In this document: positions 28,885-35,815 of the stretch, one piece after another
Numbering within the stretch: position 1 is the first letter of the stretch
Layout: the number at the start of each line of letters is the position of its first letter
NCBI RefSeq assembly: GCF_000735525.1
Contig: NZ_JMPR01000010.1
Coordinates: 1-35,815 of the forward strand
Direction of reading: 5' to 3'
DNA length: 35,815 bases
Source: Tatumella ptyseos ATCC 33301
GTDB lineage: Bacteria > Pseudomonadota > Gammaproteobacteria > Enterobacterales > Enterobacteriaceae
Position numbers and translations under genes: made by a program
The notes under the pieces: generated by a model
The model's database searches: none
Told to the model about the DNA's origin: nothing
The model's input: only the letters and a program-made list of their open reading frames with translations

Positions 28885-30345
28885 CTACCTTTTCAGGCGT
28901 CGCAGTAATCGCATCCTTAGCCGGGTATCAAATGTCCAGATATGGTCAAATATTCGCAGGATCCCGGGCTTACCGTGCGGTGAAAGTGTGACGGCATGGA
29001 ATCGCTGTTGCCGTTGCTGGCGGATCTTCTCCAGCCGCTGGATCAATTCTTTCGGCAGTCGCTGGGCGATAAAGTCAGAGATAATGACGGCATCCGCATC
29101 CCGCCAGGCTTCAGTTTCCAGGTAGTCACTGACCGTATTCAGGCATTGTGCCAGATCGGTCCCGCCACGGAATCGCTGGCTCAGAAAACGGGTGGCCTGT
29201 TGCAGGCCATCTTCTGCGGTCAGTTCGTAATGGATAACTTCACTGGCAAATAACATCACGTGGCAACGGCGCTTTCCGGTGAGCGCGATTTTAAGTAAAG
29301 CGAGGCAGAATCCCTTTGCACAGCGTTCATTAAATCCACCCATCGAGCCGGAAGTATCCACACAGACAATAAAAGGGCCCGCCGGGGTCGGGTCTTTCCT
29401 GTGTCCGGTCACGGGGTGGTGCCGGAGTTCTTCATGAGATGATTCTCCCTGAAGCTGATAGGTCAGCAGACGTTTTTCCACCAGCCGGCGATAAAATTCC
29501 AGTTCAAGTTCCGTGATGCTCAGCGCTGCCAGTTCCGTCGGCAGCAGACGTAAAATATCATCGCTTTGGTGGATGCCGCTCACCTCTTCAGGAACGGACT
29601 CCGTATGAGGGACCCGGACTTTCTGTACACCCATGGCGGTTTCTTCTGCAGGTTCTGCCGCGGATCCGTGGCTGCGCCCTAATTGTGCTGCCAGAGAGGA
29701 AAGCTCAGGATGTGTTTTCAGAAATTCGCTGTATTCAATAATTAAATCTGCATCTCCCTTTTGTAATGGGGCTTTACTCCTGTCCCATAACTGGCCGGCG
29801 GCGGCTTCTTCGTCTTCTTCCAGCAAGGGGGATAGTTGACCGGTGAGCGTAATCCGTTGCTGTAATTCATTGATTATGCGATCTCTGTGCTGTTCCAGCA
29901 GGTTTTCATTCAGGCTTGCCGTCTGTAACGTCAGGTTCAGTCGCCAGCGTTGAAAGAAAAGGCTGTGTTGTGCCGGCGTAAACAGGGTGTCATCGGCCTG
30001 TCTCCTCAGTTTTTCCGCTTCTTCTGTAAACGGAGAGTTGAGCTGTTCCAGAGCCTGCAGGGTTTCAGGCAACTGCTGGCTGAAGGTATACAGGCTGAGC
30101 GCTTTTTGCCGGGTATAGAGCGCAAACTCCTGAGCCAGCGTCGCCGGTACCGGTGTATTTTTCTGCTCTTCGCTGATGGCGGCTTTAATCGCAGGTAAAT
30201 CACGCAACAGTGCTTTTTTTAGCGCCGGGCTTTTTTCCAGAAACATCACCAGCTGCGGGGCAGCCAGTAGTGTTGTCAGAAAGTCATTCACTGTATCGTA
30301 ATCATTAAATGACAGCAGACTTAGCAGTGTATCGATAGAAATCAT
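28885..30345 (-). CDS. viaA: VWA-domain protein ViaA (RavA stimulator)
   Basis: Partner of the MoxR ATPase RavA; 486 residues (E. coli 483). The N-terminal two thirds are helical and charged. The C-terminal von Willebrand A domain carries the metal-ion site DTSGSMGG (Asp330, Ser332, Ser334) followed by [12 protein letters not shown] and a late ISDF block. In E. coli RavA-ViaA is connected with lysine decarboxylase, respiratory complexes and aminoglycoside sensitivity. Its ATG overlaps the ravA stop by four bases (30342-30345), so translation is coupled. ovoA follows 64 bp after its stop. Confidence 0.96.
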   Translation of the reverse strand: MISIDTLLSLLSFNDYDTVNDFLTTLLAAPQLVMFLEKSPALKKALLRDLPAIKAAISEEQKNTPVPATLAQEFALYTRQKALSLYTFSQQLPETLQALEQLNSPFTEEAEKLRRQADDTLFTPAQHSLFFQRWRLNLTLQTASLNENLLEQHRDRIINELQQRITLTGQLSPLLEEDEEAAAGQLWDRSKAPLQKGDADLIIEYSEFLKTHPELSSLAAQLGRSHGSAAEPAEETAMGVQKVRVPHTESVPEEVSGIHQSDDILRLLPTELAALSITELELEFYRRLVEKRLLTYQLQGESSHEELRHHPVTGHRKDPTPAGPFIVCVDTSGSMGGFNERCAKGFCLALLKIALTGKRRCHVMLFASEVIHYELTAEDGLQQATRFLSQRFRGGTDLAQCLNTVSDYLETEAWRDADAVIISDFIAQRLPKELIQRLEKIRQQRQQRFHAVTLSPHGKPGILRIFDHIWTFDTRLRMRLLRRLKR

Positions 30346-31838
30346 TGCATTGCCTGTTCTATCTGATCGGCCACATCCTGCAGGCTGTGTTCAATCACCG
30401 CCAGCCACTGATCGTCGATGAAAAGGCATTGCTGATGCTGACGGAACAGTAAACGTTGTGCCTGTAACTGTTCTTTCAGGGCCTGCAGGCCGAGGGCGAT
30501 TTCCTCGGGCAGCGTATTGTCCGGGCGGCGGGGAGACGCACTCAGCCCGGAGGATTGCAGACTGATATCCCGGATATTCAACCGGTTCCGTTCATCAATA
30601 TATAAATCCAGTGATTGTGCAAAGCCCATCCCGTTAAGTTTGCCTTTAATCTCTCCGCCTTTCTGCAACCATTGGTTCAGTGATTCTCTGTTGATCACCA
30701 GATGCGATACTTTTAAATCATGCAGTGTCAGGGGGTGCAGCAGTATCAGCGTCAGCTGTTCCTCTGTCAGGTCTTGCGGCAAGGATGGATGCGCTTTCCG
30801 GCCAAACAGTGAGCTTTGTTTTTCCAGCGTTAATATTTGTTGCTCGTTCGTCTGTTGTTGCAGTGTGATCCTGCGGGCTTGCAGCTGTTGCAGTTTGAGT
30901 AATATTGCCTGTTGCTCCCATCCGTACCCGGTGACCAGTGATCGTATTTCCTGCTCAATCAGTTGCATGGAGGCTGTGTCGTGCCATAAACAGTCTTTCA
31001 GTAATATCAGGTCCACAGGTGCAATTGACTCACGCCCACTGAAAAATGCGCTAGCCTGCAGTAACCGGGTGGCTTTCTTCCAGCGGCGGTCTGAGATATA
31101 GGGCGCTTCAGCCTGATTTTCCAGCTGGTGGCGTAACCGGTAAATCAGCTCAAAAACAGGATCCGGCAGGGCGATGCGGGTAATATTTTTCTGCCATTGC
31201 TGATATTCGTCATGGGTAATACGTAAAGATCCCCACGAAGAAAGCACGGTGTCTTCTCCTGAGGCGATCAGCATATTACGGAAATTATTTTTGCTACTGA
31301 CATTATCAAGGCATAGTCGTATCAGCATACGGTCATAGAGGGCGGTCAGGCCACTGTCTTCTTCCGGGAATTCATTGGATGCGGTGATCAGTAATCGCAT
31401 CGGGATGGTGGTCTCACTGTCACCGTTACGAAACCGGCGTTCATTAATGGCTGTGAGTAACGTATTCAGGATGGCCGGTCCCGCTTTCCATATTTCATCC
31501 AGGAACACTATTTCCGCTTCAGGAAGATAGCCTTTGGTCAGACGCTGATAACGTCCTTCATCTTTTAGCGCCTGAATAGAGAGCGGACCAAAGACTTCTT
31601 CAGGAGTTGAAAAGCGGGTCATCAGATATTCAAAAGCACGGGCATCCTGAAATGCATATTTCAGCCGACGGGCAATCAGACTTTTGGCAATGCCGGGGGG
31701 ACCCATCAGGAATACGCTTTCACCACAAAGAGCTGCCAGCAGACACAACCGGATAGTATGGTGTCTTTCATACAGCCCTTTTTCCAGCATATCGCTGAGG
31801 CGCGTAATTCTGTCAGCTAAAAGATGAGTCAATGCCAT
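30342..31838 (-). CDS. ravA: MoxR-family AAA+ ATPase RavA
   Basis: Hexameric MoxR AAA+ ATPase, 498 residues in E. coli and 498 here from the chosen start. The Walker A motif is GPPGIAKS at 46-53, Walker B VFLDE at 111-115, sensor 1 lies in [14 protein letters not shown], and the sensor-2 arginine region is [26 protein letters not shown]-like domain follows ([13 protein letters not shown] and neighbours). The ATG at 31836-31838 matches the family N-terminus ([11 protein letters not shown]); an ATG 17 codons upstream is possible, and the ribosome site AAGGA is rather far from either. It is upstream of viaA and divergent from kup. Confidence 0.95.
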   Translation of the reverse strand: MALTHLLADRITRLSDMLEKGLYERHHTIRLCLLAALCGESVFLMGPPGIAKSLIARRLKYAFQDARAFEYLMTRFSTPEEVFGPLSIQALKDEGRYQRLTKGYLPEAEIVFLDEIWKAGPAILNTLLTAINERRFRNGDSETTIPMRLLITASNEFPEEDSGLTALYDRMLIRLCLDNVSSKNNFRNMLIASGEDTVLSSWGSLRITHDEYQQWQKNITRIALPDPVFELIYRLRHQLENQAEAPYISDRRWKKATRLLQASAFFSGRESIAPVDLILLKDCLWHDTASMQLIEQEIRSLVTGYGWEQQAILLKLQQLQARRITLQQQTNEQQILTLEKQSSLFGRKAHPSLPQDLTEEQLTLILLHPLTLHDLKVSHLVINRESLNQWLQKGGEIKGKLNGMGFAQSLDLYIDERNRLNIRDISLQSSGLSASPRRPDNTLPEEIALGLQALKEQLQAQRLLFRQHQQCLFIDDQWLAVIEHSLQDVADQIEQAMQ

Positions 31839-32099
31839 AATAATAATTGAGTCCTTGTAATCACCGCCGGAGTGCGGTCTTTCCGGCATCTTGCCATGAC
31901 AAACCGGCAGAGGGGGTGCTAAATGATAACCTTTAAGATTGTCTTATTACTGCAGGGTTCTGCAACGGGTTAATAATGAATTTTAGAGACCTTTTATCAA
32001 TACCGGGTGGGTTTTCTGATGAATAAGTGCATACTGTGCCACTTTAGCAGTTAATAAGGCACGTTTTTACGGGACTGGTTAAAAACAAGATAAAATGAT

Positions 32100-33968
32100 A
32101 TGAGCTCAAATAACAAACAATCAACCGGCGCATTGACGCTAGCAGCTATCGGTGTGGTTTATGGTGATATAGGTACCAGCCCGCTGTATACACTACGTGA
32201 GTGTCTTTCGGGGCAATTTGGTTTCGGCATCGAGCAGGAGTCAGTGTTTGGCTTTCTGTCATTGATTTTCTGGTTATTAATCCTTGTCGTTTCTCTGAAA
32301 TATATCAGCTACGTCATGCGGGCGGATAACGCCGGTGAAGGCGGGATCCTGACACTGATGTCTCTTGCCGGACGAAATACCGGTGCCCGGGCCACCGCTA
32401 TCTTGCTTATTATGGGGCTGGTCGGCGGGAGTTTCTTCTATGGCGAGGTCGTTATTACGCCTGCCATCTCGGTAATGTCTGCTATGGAAGGCCTGGAAAT
32501 TGCGGCCCCCTCACTGGATGCTTATATTGTCCCTCTCTCCATTGCTGTACTGACTCTTCTTTTTCTGATCCAGAAACATGGTACCGGGCTTGTGGGCAAA
32601 ATGTTTGCACCGGTCATGCTTATCTGGTTTGTCGTCCTGGCGGTGCTGGGCGTTAACAGTATTATAAAGAATCCGGTCGTATTACAGGCGCTGAACCCCT
32701 GGCATGCGGTTGAGTTTTTCCTGCATTACAAAATGGTGTCCTTTTTTGCGCTGGGTGCGGTAGTCCTGTCTATTACCGGGGTTGAAGCCTTATATGCCGA
32801 TATGGGGCATTTCGGTAAATTACCGATACGTATCGCCTGGTTTTGTGTGGTTCTGCCTTCACTGGTTCTCAACTATTTTGGTCAGGGCGCATTATTGCTT
32901 GCTCATCCTGATGCCATTAAAAACCCGTTCTTCCTGCTGGCACCGGACTGGGCTTTGATCCCGATGTTACTGCTGGCGACCCTGGCCACCGTGATTGCCT
33001 CGCAGGCAGTGATCTCCGGGGTATTTTCACTGACCCGACAGGCGGTACGTCTCGGTTATTTGTCACCGATGCGAATCATCCATACGTCAGAAATGGAATC
33101 CGGTCAGATCTATATCCCTATGATCAACTGGTTACTGTATTCGGCGGTGCTGGTGGTCATTATCTGTTTCAAACATTCCAGCAATCTTGCCGCGGCTTAT
33201 GGTATTGCCGTCACCGGCACGATGATCCTGACCACTATCCTGTCCTGTACGGTCGCACGTAAAAACTGGCACTGGAATATTTTCCTGGTGGGTATGATTT
33301 TCATCGTATTACTGTGCATTGATGTGCCTTTATTCAGTGCCAACCTGATAAAAATCTTCTCAGGTGGCTGGCTGCCGCTTTGTCTGGCACTGGTCATGTT
33401 TATTATTATGACGACCTGGAAAAGCGAGCGGTTCCGCGTCCTACGCAGGATGCATGAACACGGTAACTCCCTGGAAGCGATGATAGCGTCACTGGAGAAA
33501 AACCCGCCACTTCGGGTGCCGGGAACAGCGGTGTTTATGTCCAGAGTGCTGAATGTCATTCCTTTTGCGATGCTGCACAACCTTAAACACAACAAAATAT
33601 TGCATGAGCGGGTAGTGTTGCTGACATTACGTACCGAAGATGCCCCGTATGTCCATAATGTTCGTCGTGTCACGATAGAGCAGCTCTCCCCGACCTTCTG
33701 GCGGGTGGTCGCCAGCTACGGCTGGCGTGAAACGCCAAATGTAGAAGAAATCTTCCATCGGTGCGGACTGGAAGGGCTGAACTGCAGAATGATGGATACC
33801 TCGTTCTTTATGTCACGTGAGTCACTGATTTTAGGGAAACGTCCGTGGTATCTGCGATTGCGCGGTAAGTTATTTATGGCTCTGCAACGTAATGCGTTAC
33901 GGGCACCGGATCAGTTTGAAATCCCGCCAAACCGGGTCATTGAACTGGGGACTCAGGTAGAGTTCTGA
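32100..33968 (+). CDS. kup: Low-affinity potassium transporter Kup
   Basis: Proton-coupled potassium uptake protein of the inner membrane, 622 residues, same as E. coli. The start [28 protein letters not shown] is the family signature; about twelve membrane helices fill residues 15-440 ([50 protein letters not shown]), and a cytoplasmic C-terminal domain of about 180 residues follows with [17 protein letters not shown]. It is the only plus-strand gene in the window and is divergent from ravA across 261 bp. It ends at a strong terminator. In E. coli the rbs operon comes next; here hsrA does. Confidence 0.98.
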   Translation: MSSNNKQSTGALTLAAIGVVYGDIGTSPLYTLRECLSGQFGFGIEQESVFGFLSLIFWLLILVVSLKYISYVMRADNAGEGGILTLMSLAGRNTGARATAILLIMGLVGGSFFYGEVVITPAISVMSAMEGLEIAAPSLDAYIVPLSIAVLTLLFLIQKHGTGLVGKMFAPVMLIWFVVLAVLGVNSIIKNPVVLQALNPWHAVEFFLHYKMVSFFALGAVVLSITGVEALYADMGHFGKLPIRIAWFCVVLPSLVLNYFGQGALLLAHPDAIKNPFFLLAPDWALIPMLLLATLATVIASQAVISGVFSLTRQAVRLGYLSPMRIIHTSEMESGQIYIPMINWLLYSAVLVVIICFKHSSNLAAAYGIAVTGTMILTTILSCTVARKNWHWNIFLVGMIFIVLLCIDVPLFSANLIKIFSGGWLPLCLALVMFIIMTTWKSERFRVLRRMHEHGNSLEAMIASLEKNPPLRVPGTAVFMSRVLNVIPFAMLHNLKHNKILHERVVLLTLRTEDAPYVHNVRRVTIEQLSPTFWRVVASYGWRETPNVEEIFHRCGLEGLNCRMMDTSFFMSRESLILGKRPWYLRLRGKLFMALQRNALRAPDQFEIPPNRVIELGTQVEF

Positions 33969-33970
33969 GA

Positions 33971-34003
33971 AAAGGGGGGCAGGTTATCTGCCCCCCTTTT
34001 TTT
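33971..34003 (+). terminator. kup terminator
   Basis: Twelve-base stem AAAGGGGGGCAG/CTGCCCCCCTTT (33971-33982 with 33988-33999) with a five-base loop, followed by TTTT. It starts two bases after the kup stop. Confidence 0.95.
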
Positions 34004-34121
34004 ATCGGCCCGCTATCTGGTCACCGAAGGCTCAGGACTTGCTCTTCTTACTGCTACCGATAGCTGTAATTACATGCTCTCTGGCACCGGAGTGAATGAA
34101 GTGAACTTCTGTTGCAAGAGA

Positions 34122-35525
34122 TTACGCTTTAGCTTTTTTCTTTTCACGATCGTGAATCAGGTTTTTACCATCTTCCGGTCTCAGTAGCAGGAAGATCAGT
34201 GCGGATAACAGCGTCACAATCCCCATACTCAGGAAGGTGGCATGAAAATCCCAGAGCGCCTCGCCTGAAATGTTTTGCCAGAAACGTAAGACGGCAGCAC
34301 TGACTGCCACACCAAAGCTGATAGCCAGTTGCTGGGTGACGGCCAGTACGCTGTTTCCTGAGCTGGCGTTGTCATCTGTGAGATCGGCCAGGGTGATGGT
34401 GTTCATGGAGGTAAATTGCATCGACATAAACATTCCCATCACAAACAACGGTACCAGCAGTATCCAGAAGGGAAGGCCCGGTGATTGCAATGAGAAGCTT
34501 GCGACGAACAGGCCAATCACTCCGGTGACAATCACCAGAGTCCGGCGATAACCCAGGCTTCGCAGAACCCGGGTCACCAGTGATTTTGCGAGGATAGAAC
34601 CGAGAGCGGTCGGAACCATAATACAGCCAGCGAGCAGAGCGGAATACCCGAACCCTACCTGTAGCATCAGTGGCATCAGGAATGGAACTGAGCCTGTCCC
34701 TAAGCGCGAAGCTATATTACCGATGATCCCGATAGAAAAGGTCCGCGTCTTAAACATTGGCAGACCTATCAGAGGTGCAGGGTGATTTCTGGCATGTCTT
34801 ATATAGAGTAATAGCAGGATAACCCCGCTAATCAGAATGGCAGCGGCCAGTGAACTGCGTACCAGTTGTTCACCAAATAACTCAATACCAACAGAGATCA
34901 GTACCAGCCCGAGACCAAACAGTAAAAAGCCAGGCGCATCAAACCGCCGTTTGGGGGTGGTAAAATCGGGCATATATTTTCGGGCAAAAAAGACCCCGGC
35001 TAACGCTATCGGGATATTAATAAGAAATATCCAGTGCCATGTCGCATAGGTAACCAGGATCCCGCCCAACACCGGGCCCAGTACCGGGCCGATTAATCCT
35101 GGCATCGTCACAAAGTTCAGAATAGGCAGTAATTCACTACGGGGATAGGCCCTCAGTAGCGCAAGGCGGGCTACGGGCATCATCATGGCACCGCCAATCC
35201 CCTGGATGACCCGGGAAACAACCAGCATAGGCAGAGTGCCGGAAAGTGCACAGGTCAAAGAACCTAACGCAAAAAGACTGACGGCCAGAATAAAAATCCG
35301 CCGTGTACCGAACCGGTCAGCCAGCCAGCCGCTTACCGGAATAAGCATGGCCACGGTTAATGTATAACTGATGACTGCCGACTGCATGGCTAACGGAGGG
35401 CGATCCATACTGTGTGCAATAGCCGGCAGGGCAGTATTCAGAATAGTGGCGTCCAGCGACTGCATAAAGAAAGCCATCGCTGCTATCCAGGGTAGGCCAG
35501 ACATACTGCGTGCAGAGCGAACCAT
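34122..35525 (-). CDS. hsrA: MFS multidrug-type exporter HsrA
   Basis: Major facilitator of the 14-helix DHA2 drug:proton antiporter family; 467 residues (E. coli HsrA/YieO 475). The N-terminus [33 protein letters not shown], the loop motif [50 protein letters not shown] and [23 protein letters not shown] follow E. coli closely. The ATG at 35523-35525 has AAGGAT nine bases upstream. The substrate is unknown; in E. coli, hsrA was noted as a homocysteine-sensitivity gene. As in E. coli it lies just upstream of, and divergent from, an rRNA operon. Confidence 0.93.
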   Translation of the reverse strand: MVRSARSMSGLPWIAAMAFFMQSLDATILNTALPAIAHSMDRPPLAMQSAVISYTLTVAMLIPVSGWLADRFGTRRIFILAVSLFALGSLTCALSGTLPMLVVSRVIQGIGGAMMMPVARLALLRAYPRSELLPILNFVTMPGLIGPVLGPVLGGILVTYATWHWIFLINIPIALAGVFFARKYMPDFTTPKRRFDAPGFLLFGLGLVLISVGIELFGEQLVRSSLAAAILISGVILLLLYIRHARNHPAPLIGLPMFKTRTFSIGIIGNIASRLGTGSVPFLMPLMLQVGFGYSALLAGCIMVPTALGSILAKSLVTRVLRSLGYRRTLVIVTGVIGLFVASFSLQSPGLPFWILLVPLFVMGMFMSMQFTSMNTITLADLTDDNASSGNSVLAVTQQLAISFGVAVSAAVLRFWQNISGEALWDFHATFLSMGIVTLLSALIFLLLRPEDGKNLIHDREKKKAKA

Positions 35526-35707
35526 TAAGTATCCTTTTATTTTCAGATAAGCCGCGGCATTTACCTTAGCCTCAGGCTGAGCATTCAGTCATTATTCAGT
35601 ACTGATCCCGGAAAGAGTAATAAGTATGTAGAAAAAATAGCGACTATTAGTGTTTTTTTTACTCAAAACAGCACATAAAACAGCAAAATGGATAAAAAAG
35701 CGACACT

Positions 35708-35768
35708 CAGAAATTAATTTGGAATAAACCCTTGTCAGAAAAAATTATCTCCCTATAATGCGCTCCCA
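35708..35768 (+). promoter_or_regulatory. rRNA operon P1 promoter with UP element
   Basis: TTGTCA (35732-35737), a 16-base spacer and TATAAT (35754-35759) are followed by the GC-rich discriminator GCGCTCCC and a start at about A35768 (CACTGACACGG follows). This matches rrn P1 promoters of E. coli almost base for base. AT-rich CAGAAATTAATTTGGAATAAACC (about 35708-35730) is a good UP element. The discriminator fits stringent control by ppGpp and DksA. Confidence 0.95.
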
Positions 35769-35815
35769 CTGACACGGCAAAGCGCGATGCGCAGCGACGT
35801 GACAGGGACTGAAGC
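35768..35815 (+). other. Start of a pre-rRNA leader (rrn operon continues outside the window)
   Basis: The 48 bases after the P1 start resemble the beginning of an enterobacterial rrn leader. P2, the antitermination boxes and the 16S gene lie beyond the right edge. By comparison with E. coli (hsrA next to rrsC) this is probably the rrnC counterpart. Confidence 0.75.

Noticed and set aside
30517-31101. 194-codon Ser/Cys-rich plus-strand ORF opposite ravA
   Set aside because: Its odd composition comes from reading ravA codons backwards; no independent support.

Overview
The window is a chromosomal replication-origin neighbourhood of an enterobacterium. Gene order and close resemblance to Escherichia coli proteins (recalled, not searched) place it in Enterobacterales. 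A full-length ovothiol synthase gene, ovoA, sits where E. coli has asnA, which suggests an Erwiniaceae-type host (Erwinia, Pantoea or Tatumella relatives); that genus-level guess is an inference. Nearly all genes lie on the minus strand. Only kup and the rRNA promoter at the right edge point right.

Left, 1-6400: a complete type 1-like chaperone-usher pilus operon, read right to left as fimA-fimI-fimC-fimD-fimF-fimG-fimH. The adhesin fimH is cut by the window edge. No fimB/fimE recombinase or fimS switch is visible. The fimA leader has a short upstream ORF, with a strong ribosome site, that ends inside a tandem 6-bp repeat.

6400-10300: an AT-rich gap, then a secreted PLD-family nuclease (nuc), a Kch-type potassium channel and a lone basic-amino-acid-type periplasmic binding protein. 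This accessory block lies just downstream of glmS, the classical Tn7 attachment position, where E. coli has the pst operon.

10300-21100: glmS and glmU (UDP-GlcNAc synthesis), then the whole F-type ATP synthase operon atpIBEFHAGDC with its promoter and terminator. AtpD has a five-residue insertion in an otherwise highly conserved stretch.

21100-22500: between atpI and rsmG lies a self-contained transcription unit (promoter, ribosome site, ORF, terminator) for a 97-residue peptide with a double-glycine leader and a glycine-rich hydrophobic core. It looks like a class II microcin precursor without visible immunity or export genes, and it is the most novel item here.

22500-26600: rsmG, mnmG, oriC (three AT-rich 13-mers, DnaA boxes R1-R4, many GATC sites), mioC with its DnaA-box promoter, and asnC.

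26600-35815: ovoA, the viaA/ravA pair, the potassium transporter kup with a strong terminator, the MFS exporter hsrA, and an rRNA P1 promoter with UP element whose operon begins beyond the right edge. The rbs operon that separates kup from hsrA in E. coli is absent.
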